64,000 bases of DNA from NCBI RefSeq assembly GCF_001522545.3, contig NC_031770.1, forward strand, positions 109,769,290-109,833,289, in the 5' to 3' direction. Numbering within the stretch: the stretch's first letter is position 1; every line of letters begins with the position of its first letter. This DNA comes from Parus major (lineage: Eukaryota > Chordata > Aves > Passeriformes > Paridae). The translations under genes were made by a program, and so were the position numbers. This document shows, piece by piece, positions 11,181 through 22,339 of this stretch. The notes beneath the pieces were generated by a model. The model searched no databases. It saw nothing but the letters and a program-made list of their open reading frames with translations, and was not told where the DNA came from.

Positions 11181-12524
11181 TGCTTCAAGTGTCTGGGGAC
11201 ATCCCGTTGTGACAGGTAAGCTGAGGTGACATATGGACACACAGGGTTTAACCCAGTGGCCTTCACACCATCTCCTAGAGTGATTTAGGGAGCTCTGGGC
11301 TGGCTGAGATCCCCTCCTGGGACTGGTGGAAAAGGGTCAGGAGAGAGGAGAGCAAGCCAGGGAGGAGGCTTGGGACACAGGGACATCTCAGGAACCACTT
11401 GTCTAAGTGTGGGCAAAGGAACTGAGGCCTGGATGTTCACTGGGAACAAAGTCTGTGATGTGCTGAGTGATAAAAAAATCAACTGGGATTTAGAAGAGTC
11501 CTTCCACATATTCATTTTAACAATATTTTATATACAAATATAACTATGTTAGTGTTGATTTGCTAGGAGGGCTGTAGAGAGACAGGAGAGCAAGAAATAT
11601 CATTATAGCATTTGTCTATGCTTAAATAAACCATTACTGAAATTAATATGCTGACTTAATATTCCTGAGCAATTCACAGGTTAGAATATCTGGATTATTC
11701 TTCTCTGTTTGCATGTTCTCCAGCAAAAATAAAATAGAAAGCAGTTGAGTAAATTTGACCTTTGTTTCTCTTGGAATATTTATAGATTACATGCACAGAC
11801 ATACAAATATATATTTACACTTGGAGAACATAATTTTGGGGGCTCCACACAATGTCCTTTGCAGTACCCCAGGAAAAGGGAACTGAGTAAGACATTTAGT
11901 GGTCAAAATGCTTTCAGGATGCAATATTAATTAATTTGCAATATTCATTCTTTAATTGCATGTGTTTAACTGCCAAGAAACAGGTGAAATGTATCACTTT
12001 TGTGATCATGAGTGGCCAAAACAAGGCTTAGAGTCAATAACAGTATATTGGAATTAAAATTACAGTTAAATTATAGTATTTAAGATATTTAAAGGAAATT
12101 TACCATCAATCATAAGAACAAATAAAATTAATTAGTTAAAGATCTTGTCCAAACCCTGATATTTGAGCCTGGATCTGTTTTGTTCCACTTTGGGCAGGTG
12201 GCACATGTACAAAGTGGAACAACAGGAAGAAAGAATAATTTCATCCTATTTTAACCTCCTTTTCCGGAGGTTAACCCAAAATCTCAGTTCAGAGCTCTGT
12301 TCCTCTAAAAACTCATTAATACGTTTAATATTCACAGTGTCTGCTTCTTTTCTTAAATAACTCGAGTTCATCACTTGAGTTATTTAAGGTTTTTTTGGTT
12401 TTTTTTTAGAGAACAAAATCAAAATCCAAATAATAGAAACAAATGCTCTTCCATATTATAAAGCAAATACACACATTCTTCCAATTAAATTATACAAATA
12501 TGGGATTTTAAATAGCTGTCTTTT

Positions 12525-12640
12525 TCTGGGGAGCCTGTTTAGAGCCCAGCCACCCTCTGGGTGAAGAACTTTTCCTGATATCCAACTTAAACCTCCCCCA
12601 ACTCAGCTTCATTCCACTTCCTCGAGTCCTTTCAATATGA
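12525..12640 (-). repeat. CR1 LINE fragment
   Basis: Antisense CR1 internal 3' UTR part: 'gggtgaagaacttttcctgatatcc' type block followed by 'cttcattccacttcctcgag', without the terminal tail. Confidence 0.6.
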
Positions 12641-13219
12641 TTTTGAGAGCAGTGACTGGTTTCTGGTTTCTTGTCCATCACAGCAGACTGCAGAGCAGGG
12701 AGGGCTTTTCAGTCTGGCCTGTCAGAAAACATCATTCACTCACATATCAGCGCAGGGAATCAAAAGACATCAGTATAATTAAGACAAAAAATCCATAAAA
12801 CCCTGCTGTCAGAATAATTTCCGTACCCTTCACTGAAGAAAGTCGCTGGAGGGGAATTTCAGCGTTAGCTCTTCATTGCCATCTTCTGGGGGAGACCCCG
12901 CTAGGTGAATGCTCTTTGAAGAACAGGAATGTTGGGTTTTTTCCTGGTGGTACAAAAATGAAAACACAACATCTGGGCTCACAGGTGCCTTCAGGGTTCA
13001 GGTTAAACCAGTGCTGCCATCAGTTTCTGTAGTCCAGAACCTCTGAGGGCACATATTTGACCAAAATATTTTTTTGTGAAAGTTGTTTCCTTTGGAAAAC
13101 AAAACCTGGAATCAGAAATGCTGTGTGGAAGAGGGTACTTCCCTGGAATTAATTATTCAAATAGAAGTATTTTCTGTGAGGCAAACAGAATACAGATGTG
13201 GAAAACCCATGAGAATGAA

Positions 13220-13760
13220 AGAGTGACCAGCAGGTCAAGGGAGGGCAATCTGCTCCTGTGGCATCCTACCTGGGGTCCCCACCCAACAAAAGGACATGGA
13301 GCTGCTGGAGAGAGTCCAGAGGAGGCCACAGAGAGGCTCCAAGGGCTGGAGCCCCTCTGCTCTGGAGCCAGGCTGGGAGAGCTGGGGGTGCTCACCTGGA
13401 GAAGAGAAGGATCCAGGGAGAGCTCAGAGGCCCTTCCAGGGCCTAAAGGGGCTCCAGGAGAGCTGGAGAGGGACTGGGGACAAGGGATGGAGGGACAGGA
13501 CACAGGGAATGGCTTCCCACTGCCAGAGGGCAGGGATGGATGGGATTTTGGAATCCTTCCCTGTGAGCGTGGTGTGGTCCTGGCACAGGGTGCCCAGAGA
13601 AGCTGTGGCTGCCCCTGGATCCCTGGCAGTGTCCAAGACCAGGTTGGGACTTGGAGCAACCAGGGATAGGGGAAGGTGTCCCTGGCCATGGCAGGGTGTG
13701 GAATGGGATGAGTTTTAAGGTCCCTTCCAACCCAAGCCATTCTGGGATTCTGTGACCACA
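13220..13760 (+). repeat. CR1 LINE, young 5'-truncated copy
   Basis: Sense CR1 of about 540 bases with 'ggagctgctggagagagtcc', 'ctctgctctggagccaggct' and the full 3' end 'cattctgggattctgtgac'. It closely resembles the copy at 59925-60465 in the same orientation. Confidence 0.92.
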
Positions 13761-14134
13761 GAGAGGTCTCACCTGTATTTCACACGGCAGAGTCATTGCA
13801 AAATCTGAGCTTCCCAAGTTCAGCTGTCAAGGGGTTGTGGATGCATCTCCAGGCTCCAAAGACAGCCCTGCAGGGTCAGGTGCCCCTGGATCCCAGCCTG
13901 TGTGTCCCAGGCCATCGTTGTCCACCGCCCATGAGGGATCAATGTGTTGGGCACACTGGGGGTGAGGTGTTTGTGGGAAGAGCCAACTCATGTTGCAGGG
14001 AAAGGGGAGGGAGTTCACGAGCGGTCACTGTCCCCCGTCAGCTGCTGGGAAGTGACATTTCAGCTGCTGGGAATTGCTGTGACAAGTCCATGTCCTTGGC
14101 CAGCTGCTCTGTGGCGGCTCTGTCATCCACAGGA

Positions 14135-14198
14135 TATATAAAAACAGTGGTTCTGGGGTGAGACATCACTCTGCAAAGATCCCCTGGAGCAAAACCAG
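14135..14198 (+). promoter_or_regulatory. AvBD8: AvBD8 TATA box and 5' UTR exon
   Basis: TATATAAAA at 14135-14143 is followed by about 55 bases ending at a donor, CCAG|GTAGGA (exon end 14198). The acceptor at 15038-15039 (tctttcttag) precedes the start-codon exon, so the first intron is about 840 bases. Confidence 0.7.
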
Positions 14199-15072
14199 GT
14201 AGGACCCACTGGTCCCCTCTCCTCTGCTCCTCTTGGGTGAGCCAAAGGTGCAGTTTTCACACCAGTTCCAACCAAAGAGGAGAAAAACACATGATTTTTG
14301 ATAAGACTTGTTGCTCTAAAAAGAAATTAATCATCCAAGATGCAGAATATTGCAGCTTAATTAAATCCCCATGAGTATCTGAAATGGTCAGTGCTTGGTA
14401 TTTCAATAATGCATTTGGCTGATTATTATACTCAGTGATGGTGATTCTTAACTATTAAATTAGTATTATTTTCCAAAGGTAGCTGGAATCTGCAGCAAGA
14501 AATGATGGTGGAGAGAAAATTCAGGGCTTCCAGGATGGATAGATGGCTCCTTAGATTTTCTGTAAAGATATTTCAAGGAGTAATTACTGGCTTGTAAGCT
14601 AAAAAAAATACCATTATTTGAATAATTAAAGTTTTTGAGTGCTTGTATTCAAAGAAATTTGAAAGGCTTAAGCTATTAATTAAATAAAATGCATATTTTA
14701 GTAATTAAGAAACTTGCTTTGAACCTGAAACATTGCACTGTATGGGCTGCCATGATTAAAGTGAACTCCATCCCAGCCAGACTCAGCAGAGTTGCTCAAA
14801 AAAAAATTAATAAAAATATTTATAGTAATAAATACATTTTATCAATCTTATGCAGTATGCGTTCACTTTTATATTTTATTTAAAAACTGTTATTTCTGTA
14901 GATTCATTTCAGAACATTTACTCTATTACATAAATGCCAATTTTTATTAAAAAATTCCAGCTAATTTGTCATTAACAATGTTTGTGCTAGGTTGAAAATG
15001 CAGGTTAAATGTATTTGACTTCTTTTTGTTCTTTCTTAGCATCTGTTTTATTTGGTGCCACTGAATTTGGAC

Positions 15073-17327
15073 ATGAAAATCTTTGCCTTTTTCTTTGCTG
15101 TGCTCCTCTTAATGCTGCAGGGCACTTCAGGTAAGAGTTAAATAAACTCTAAGGAAATGGAGAGGGAAAATTCTGAGTATGGAAAAAAATAAGAACTAGG
15201 AATAGGAATAGAAATAAAAACAGAAATAAGAGGAATAGCAACAGGAACAGGAACAGGAATAGGAATAGGAATAGGAATAGGAATAGGAATAGGAATAGGA
15301 ATAAGAATAGGAATAGGAATAAGAATAGGAATAGGAATTGGAATAAGAAGAGTAGGAATAGGAATAGGTAAATAATATGAATATGAATATATATATGATA
15401 TGAATATAAATATATGAATATGAATATAAATAAATAATATGAATATGAATGTGAATATGAACATGAACATGAATATGAATATTAATATTAAATGAATATG
15501 GATATGAATGTGGATATGGATATGAATATGGATATGAATATGAATATGAGTAGAAATATAAATATACATAGACATAGACATAGACATAGAAATAGAAATA
15601 GAAATAGAAATAGACATAGACATAGAAATAGAAATAGAAATAGAAATAGAAATAGAAATAGAAATAGAAATAGAAATAGGTTTAGTCCTTTTGCCTATGG
15701 TCAAAGTGATGCCAGTGTGTTGGGCACATTTTTAGCAGTGACCAGACACTAAATGGGTCCATTGGATGCACTGAGCCCTCACAGTTTGGAAAACAAAGGG
15801 ATTTAATGGTGTGGAAGTGGCCAGCCAGCAGGTAAACTTCAACACTGCTGCCATGCAATAGCCTGGATTGTTCTTAGTCTTCTTTGGGAAGGAAGATCAC
15901 AACTCTGCATTGTTTTATTTTTCATTCTGCCCAGGTTTCCTGCGTGCCCCCAACACCGAGGGGCAGTGCAGACAGGCTGGGGGGGTCTGTTCCCGGGACC
16001 ACTGCCCCCAGCCCCACAGCAGACCCTTTGGACGCTGCCAGCAGGGAATTCCCTGCTGTAGGACCGTGGTGAGTCCAGGATGTGATGGATCACACACTCA
16101 CAGAAGGGCTTGGATTGGAAGGGGCCTTTCAAAGTCATCTATTCCACCCCCGTTATCATGGACACCTTCAACAAGATCCAGTTGCTCCAAGCCCAATCCA
16201 ACCCAGACTTGAACATCTCCAGGGATTTCTTGGGGTTTATTACTCATTCATTACCCATTTTTATACATCCAGTCTGCCCTGTAGATGGAAAATTCCTCCA
16301 GCACAAGCTGGCAAAGAGCAGAGACTCTGCACACTCAGATGTAGGATTTCCTGAGGATTTCCTCACTGCTTCCCCCTGCAGCATTAATGACAGCTCAAGT
16401 GCCTCGTGGGAAAGATCACACTGAAACCTCTTTGGCAGAGAGAATTAATTAGCCAGAAATGAACTCTTTTTGCTGCTGTTCCCATTAGCTGCCTCAAGCT
16501 GCTCATGATGAGTGGTACTGGCTCCAAGGGACACATCTCTTGATGTGCACACTGTCCTGAGACCTGGGATTTTTGGGTCAGATTCATAGAAACCTGCATG
16601 TTCCACCTTGCAAAGGCTGCCTGGTTCCATAGCTGGAAGAACAGCCTGAAAGTCATGTTCTCCCAGAGTTTTTTTCTCCATAAATTTCCTCTTCTAGAAA
16701 AAAACAGATTATTTGATGTATTGAAAGTGTCCTTGCCCCTGGTAGGGAATTGGAACCAGGTGGTCTTTTAGGCCCCTCCAAATCAAAATAATCCTTTAAT
16801 CCTGTGACTAGTTTATTCTTTTCCCCCTCAAATTCCTTACTGGAATCCTAAAGTTCACCCATATATTTATTCCAATATGAAACTGCAGCAACAAATATCC
16901 CTGAATATTTTCACTCTGCCTCCACTGATTCCAGCATTTCATTTTCTGTTTCTTTTTTACTCTGTAAGATGCTGCAGACATTTTTATTTTTGGAGACTCT
17001 TACTTAAACTGTGTTCAATATTAGTAGCAAGAGATGTTAAAAACAAAACATGAGCAGCAGAAACTCTTTTCCATACCACAGATTCCAAGAGGAGTAGGAA
17101 GCTTCAGGCACAGAGTGTGGTCAGTTTTTTATTATAAAATATAAAAGTGATTTATGATTAAAATTCAGCAGCAGCAGGACTGTGAATATCCTGAAGAGTT
17201 GGATTCAGGAATATCTGCCCTTGATGCTCATTCAGTCCCTTCTGTGCATTTTATTTTATTCCTTTCCTGGTTGTAAGTACAAAATCTGAAAGTTTCTTCC
17301 TTTTTTTTTTTTTTGCAGTATGATTAA
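15073..17327 (+). CDS. AvBD8: Avian beta-defensin 8
   Basis: Secreted beta-defensin. Exons 15073-15130 (58 bases, signal MKIFAFFFAV...), 15935-16068 (mature) and a 9-base coding exon 17319-17327 (Tyr-Asp-stop) after a long T tract ending GCAG. Total 66 residues, the length of chicken AvBD8, and the ending C-C-R-T-V-Y-D is identical to chicken. The mature exon has QCRQAGGVCSRDHC with spacing C-X6-C-X4-C-X10-C-X5-CC. The first 16 residues after the signal lead (FLRAPNTEGQ) resemble chicken's FMRVPNNEAQ. Residue count gives about +3. Intron 1 (coding) contains a large hexanucleotide array; intron 2 contains two CR1 fragments. Two AATAAA hexamers at 17800 and 17810 close the gene. It is transcribed away from AvBD7 and towards AvBD9. 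Confidence 0.95.
15185..15682. repeat. Interrupted hexanucleotide array
   Basis: About 500 bases of six-base repeats in the first coding intron of AvBD8. It runs as blocks of GGAATA, then ATGAAT/ATATGA variants, then GACATA and GAAATA. The period of six is kept across the blocks, which implies one array that changed its unit over time. The long open frames across it are artefacts of the 6-base period. Confidence 0.95.
16090..16230 (-). repeat. CR1 LINE 3' fragment
   Basis: Antisense tail in AvBD8 coding intron 2: 'ctcacagaagggcttggattgg' through 'ttgaacatctccaggg'. Confidence 0.8.
16715..16800 (+). repeat. CR1 LINE 3' tip
   Basis: Short sense remnant in AvBD8 coding intron 2: 'gtgtccttgcccctggtagg' and a decayed terminal block. 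Confidence 0.55.
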
Positions 17328-17799
17328 TGGCCACTGACATCTCAGATGGGCTGACCAGAGCTTCTGGTAATTTAAGGGATGCATCATCCCATTGGAAAAT
17401 CTGGAATTCTGAGCAGAAAATATTCAGGCATTTGGCACATACAAGCACTTGCCACAATGTGAAGAACAGAAAGAGAAAAAACCCCTCCACAAACAGCCTT
17501 AAGGACCTGAAGAAACTCCAAAGAAATTCTTGAACAACACAGAAAAGACCAATACTTTTTCATTTTTAAAAATGTTTTGCTGCTGAAATTTTATTGTGTC
17601 AACCAACATCTGTCCCAGAGAGGTCACCAGTGTGCAGGAGTCTGTGCCCATGAGAGGATGCAAAGTTATTCTTTTGGCCCTTAGAACAGCTATTCTTTTA
17701 TTATTGTTATTATTTTATTTTCCTTTTGGAGTCAAAAATAATGTGAATAATGCCAGAATGCTCAGCTAAGGTGTTTATATTTCATAGTCTACACCTCTC

Positions 17800-17815
17800 A
17801 ATAAATTTTAATAAA
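17800..17815 (+). other. Poly(A) signals of AvBD8
   Basis: Two AATAAA hexamers (17800-17805 and 17810-17815), about 475 bases after the stop codon. Confidence 0.75.
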
Positions 17816-18064
17816 GATGCTCTGGAAGATCTGTGTTTGATCCTTATCCCTGTGAGGAACAGGGATAAAACCTCCTTATCCCTGTGAGGAACAATCTCTG
17901 TGAGGAATAACTCACTGCTGTGTGTTTTTCTTGGAGGGTCTCACCTGCAATCAGTGTGAGATGTGCCTTGTGGTAAACATATCCAAGAAAAGGGGAGGAA
18001 AACAAACCCATGTGGTAACAGGAGTATGTCCTTGTCCTAATCATTATTAATTTGGTTAAGAATG

Positions 18065-18195
18065 ACTTCAAGGGCAGGTTGGACAGGACTTGGAACAACC
18101 TGGGACAGTGGAAGGTGTCCCTGCCCATGGCTGGGGTGGACCTGGATGATCTTTAAGGTCCTTTCCCACCCACCCCATTCCATGATTGTGTGATG
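18065..18195 (+). repeat. CR1 LINE 3' fragment
   Basis: Sense CR1 tail between the convergent AvBD8 and AvBD9: 'gcaggttggacaggacttgg' to 'ccattccatgattgtgtg'. I see no gene in the rest of 17830-18870. Confidence 0.88.
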
Positions 18196-18874
18196 ATTAG
18201 GCCAGTGGAGAGCTGGCACAAACTGATCAGGCTGAGCACCCATGGAAGCCCTGAAACCATCCAGCAGCTCATGGCATGGAGAGCATGGACACTTTGGGTC
18301 ACCCCTTGTCTCAAATCCTTCTGGCCTTTGCACTGGGGATGTTAGGGATGAGAAAGGAGGGGATGAGTCTTGGTGACGAGAATCCAGGCTGATGGACACA
18401 CAGCCCACTGTTTCCAGACAGAGCAGTGCAGGGAAAACCAGCTTGACCAGTTTAGGATCCAGAGAAATTAAGTTTCATGGACATGATACTGTTCTACCCT
18501 AAACAGAGACAGCAGGAGCAGAATCTTGTGGATGTGGTCACACAGTTTCTGCCACCCTGGGGATTCTCTGTATTCCAAATATTTCAGGTTGGGCTGGCAG
18601 ATTCAGCCCTGGAGAGGAGCAGAGGACTGACCCTGTCTCCTGAATCCCAGCTCTGGGCTGGAATGGACTCTAATGCTTTTCCAGTTATTAATATAAATGT
18701 TGCCACACAAATCACTGCGACACAGGGTGATTTACCAGGACTTGGTGGTACATAGACTTAATGTCATTAAATAAAATTCATTTACAGGGTGATTTTTATA
18801 GACAATAAAAAGAACAAAAACCACCCTGGCATACATGAGCAAGTATCAGCAACATGGTTTCACAAGAACTTGCT

Positions 18875-18880
18875 TTTATT
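18875..18880 (-). other. Poly(A) signal of AvBD9
   Basis: AATAAA on the minus strand about 190 bases after the stop; a nearer one lies at 18907-18902. Either could be used. Confidence 0.5.
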
Positions 18881-19067
18881 AGAATTGAAACTGCAAATAT
18901 TTTTATTGGACAAGAACTCCTCCTCAGATGTTCCTGTGCTCCTGAGGGCCTCCACCCGCATGGGAAAGGCTCCCCAGGGCACCCAGACAGGATCCATCGA
19001 TGTCAAAAGATGGGGGATGTCTCAGATGTCCAGAGCTCTTGTCTGAGTGGTCAGTGAGGTGTCAGGT

Positions 19068-22000
19068 TTAGGAGCTGGGGGTCCTGAAGAGAAAAGTCAG
19101 GTGCTTAGCTCATCCACCAAAGAAATAAATCATACCTTGACACCTCAGACTGCTGGAGATGTCAAGGGACACGTGAGGGTAAAGACAGCTGAAGACTCTT
19201 GTGAGCCTGACCTGTGTTTCTGGCCATAAGACAACCCAAATGAAAGATAGGATGGGGCTGTCACCTCTCAGCACACACCACAGATACTCATTTGTGGCTG
19301 CTGAAGCCCCAGAATACCAGGAACATCTTCCACTATCCCAGGTTACTCCAAACCCTGTCCAAGCTGGGCTTGAACATTTCCAGGGATGGGGCAGCCACAG
19401 CTTCTCTGGGAAACCTGTGCCATGGCCTCATCACCCTCACAGCGATAAATTTCTTCCTAACATCCAATCCAGATCCACTCTCTGTCAGACTGAAGCCACT
19501 GTCCCTTGTCCTGTCACTCTTGTAAGCAGTCTGTCTTTCCCTCTGGAATATTTCAACAGCACAAAGGCTCTGCCTTGTTTTCACCACACACAACCCCCAG
19601 CAATTAGCAGGTACTTTTTGGAGGTTGTAGGGGGCTGGAGAAGGGGCTCTGATGCTGAAGAAGGGAAAAGACCAGTGATTCTGCTTGCTTTTGGTGCAGC
19701 AGCACTTCCCTGGAGGGATTCCTCTTACCATTTGCAGCATCTTAGCTTCCCACCGCGGCAGGTCCCGATGTCAACCAGAGGAGCAGAGCAGGGCACGAAG
19801 GAGCAGGAGCCCCGGCTCTGCCGGCAAGCGAGGGTGTCAGCGGTTTCCTGGCTGTAAGCTGCGAAAAAGCAGGGAAAATTCATCCTTGTTTGTCCTGGCA
19901 GAGGACTGGAGGCTTGAGGTATGAGATTTACCTGGCACTGTGTTAAGCTTTTTGTCATCAAACTGGATTCCATCCCTAATTTGAAAGGCATCAGAACTTT
20001 ATTCTAAATCAGGTCTTCCACATTTCAACCACTTTGTCCCAGTGGTTCCTGAGTCCTTTCTCTTAATTATGTATTATTCAAGGATTACATGTTTTTGATA
20101 TCACTCAGCTGATTTTAAAGCTACCATTAGACCTTGGATTCCCTTATCTCTTAAATGAAAAAGCCCTGTAGTGTTTTATGCATATGATCTTTATGAAGAG
20201 ATAGAAAATAACTGGTGGCCCTTTCCCCAGACAATTCTACTGGAGTTGTACCAGTCCTGCAGCGATTTCAGGGGTCACAGGTTTTTTTTATATAAATAAT
20301 ATATTTTGTGGTGCATGAAGTAGGAAAAGCCCAAGAAAGCAATCCCAAAACATGTAGTACAGATTTTGTCTCAATGGTTCTACAATTTTTCTTTGAGTAG
20401 ACAGACATTTGATGGTCTAAGAAAGCTGGTACAAATTTGAGACTACTGCAAATCAAATCTAGACAACTTCAGCTGCTTCAAAAATACCCAAATAACCTGG
20501 AATGATACATGACCTCCAAACCCACTTAATGCACGTGAGCAATACAGAGTTTAGGTAAAAACTGCCAGTCATGATAACATTTTTCCCAAAAACTCCTCAT
20601 CTCATTCCTGGAGATGAGGTCTCCCAGTCCAGAATACACATGTGGGTGAGAAGGTGAGAAGAGAAAGCTCTCATGTTGCTGGGTTACATCTTTAGTATTA
20701 TTCTAAGAATTGCCTCAGTAAAATCCTCAGGGAATTGTTCAGATTGGAAAAGGGTCCTTGGATCCCCCGTGACCATCGAGTCCAACCATTCCCCAGCACT
20801 GACCATATCCCCAGGTACCACATCCACAGAGCTTTTAAATCCCTGCAGGGATGGGGACTCCACCACTGCCCTGGACAGCCCATGCCAGGGTTGGAGAACC
20901 CTTCTGGTGAAGAAATGTTTCTAATATCCAAGAAAAACCTCTCCAGGTACAACTAGATGTCATTTTCTGTTGTCCTGTCCCTATTCCCTGGGAGCAGAGC
21001 CCGACCCCCCCGGCTGTCCCCTCCTGTCAGGGAGTTGTGCAGAGACAGAAGGGCCCCCTGAGCCTCCTTTTCTCCAGGCTGAGCCCCTTTCCCAGCTCCC
21101 TCAGCCTCTCCTGGTGCTCCAGACCCTTCCCCAGCTCCGTTCCCTGCCCTGGACACGCTCCAGCCCCTCCAGGTCTCTCTTGTCAGGAGGGTCCCAGAGC
21201 TGTCCCCAGCACTGGAGGTGTCCCAGCAGTGCCAGCACAGGGGACAGGCACTGCCCTGCTCCTGCTGCCACCCCAGAGCTGGCACAGCCCAGGTGCCATT
21301 GGCCTCTTGCCCACCTGGGCACACCTGGCTCATGTCAGCAGCACCTCCAGGACATTTTTCAGCCACTCTGCCCCAGCCTGGAGCTGCAGGAGTTTGTTGT
21401 GAACAGCACTCGACCTTGTTGACCCTCACACAATTTGCCTCATCCTATGGATCCAGCCTGTCCAGATCCCTCTGCAGAGCCTTCCTGCCCTCCAGCAGAT
21501 CAACACTCCCTCCTCACTTGGTGTAATCTGCAAATCTGCCGAGGTTACCCTCAATTCCCTCATCTGGATCACTCATGGAGATATCAAACAGGACCAGCCC
21601 CAGTGCTGAGCCCTGGAGAACACCACTGGTGATGGACTTAACTCCATTCCCCACACCTCTCTGGGCCTGGCCATCCTGATAATTTTTAACCCAGTGAGAA
21701 GTGCACCCATCCAAGCCAGGAGCAGCCAGTTTCCCCAGGAAACCTCTGTGTCACAGGTTTACCAAAAATCCAGCTCGATACCTAATCCACTAAATGGGAC
21801 AATCTCATCATAGAGGAGATCAAACTGGTCAAGCAGGATCAGCTTTTCATGAACCAATGTTGGCTGTGCCTGATCCCCTGGGTGTTCTGTACGTGCCACA
21901 TGAAGGCACTGCTCCAAAACCTTTTCTGGCACACAGGTCAACACAGGACCATCCTTTTTTCCCCATCCCCACGTGCTAGAAAGAAGCCATCAGTATGACT

Positions 22001-22229
22001 ATCAAGAACCTCGAATCAATAGCTTGCAAATTGACCAGGGAAGAGGAATTCTAATAGGAAAGTCATGTATTCCAGGAGCAGAGAGCTAATCTGACCCTCA
22101 GCACTGGGATCTAATGAACTTCTCTGCATGTTGACCCTTTCAGCCTCCATCTCATCTCCTTCCAGCCTTACCTGGAGCAGCCTGGAAGAGGAAGAAGAGA
22201 ACAGCAACGAGGAAGAAAAGGATTCTCAT
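19068..22229 (-). CDS. AvBD9: Avian beta-defensin 9
   Basis: Secreted beta-defensin. Exons 22229-22172 (58 bases, signal [10 protein letters not shown]...), 19858-19729 (mature) and a 16-base exon 19083-19068 encoding the end of Trp plus T-P-S-S and stop. Total 67 residues, as in chicken AvBD9, which ends K-W-A-P-S-S. The signal exon is identical to chicken for 19 residues, and the mature exon reads [17 protein letters not shown] with spacing C-X6-C-X4-C-X9-C-X6-CC. Net charge is about +3. The first intron (2.3 kb) holds a long antisense CR1 with a reverse-transcriptase remnant; the second holds another CR1 tail. The TATA lies about 97 bases before the ATG, so the 5' UTR appears unspliced. 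Confidence 0.96.
19310..19530 (-). repeat. CR1 LINE 3' fragment
   Basis: Antisense copy in the second AvBD9 intron: 'catcttccactatcccaggt' to 'cttgtcctgtcactctt'. Confidence 0.85.
20725..21990 (-). mobile_element. CR1 LINE with reverse-transcriptase remnant
   Basis: The longest CR1 copy here, antisense in AvBD9 intron 1. On the minus strand it starts with RT C-terminal sequence: an open stretch (21714-21514) reads [12 protein letters not shown], then [14 protein letters not shown] and RFADYTK, the CR1 reverse-transcriptase region with the FADD motif changed to FADY. A CR1 3' UTR follows, with 'ggctcagcctggagaaaagg', ending in the terminal block near 20725. The catalytic motif is altered and the element is 5' truncated, so it is dead. 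Confidence 0.9.
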
Positions 22230-22324
22230 GACTGGCAGCTGGCAGCAAGGCAGCTTTCTCAGGGATGGAGGCAACACCAGTGTGAACAGAAGCTGTCCGA
22301 GACCGAGCACAGGTGGTGCCTCTG

Positions 22325-22334
22325 CATATAAAGG
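22325..22334 (-). promoter_or_regulatory. AvBD9: AvBD9 TATA box
   Basis: Minus-strand CTTTATATGC about 97 bases upstream of the AvBD9 ATG, with no intervening acceptor needed. The spacing suits an unspliced 5' UTR of about 70 bases. Confidence 0.6.
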
Positions 22335-22339
22335 CTCTG

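Larger units (their letters stand above)
9940..14130. other. Intergenic between divergent AvBD7 and AvBD8
   Basis: Contains three CR1 fragments (10140-10375, 12525-12640, 13220-13760) and a probable fossil defensin signal exon (11121-11180). No intact defensin gene was found, although AvBD4 and AvBD5 lie in this part of the chicken cluster as I recall it. Confidence 0.5.

Noticed and set aside
13153..13740. 195-codon minus-strand frame
   Set aside because: It is the antisense of a CR1 copy; nearly the same peptide recurs at the CR1 near 60 kb.
15138..15752. Long open frames of alternating Ser-Ile or Asn-Arg
   Set aside because: They are translations of the six-base repeat array in an AvBD8 intron.
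17842..17893. Small tandem duplication of an 18-base 'ttatccctgtgaggaaca' unit
   Set aside because: It is real but minor, with no sign of function; it lies past the AvBD8 poly(A) site.
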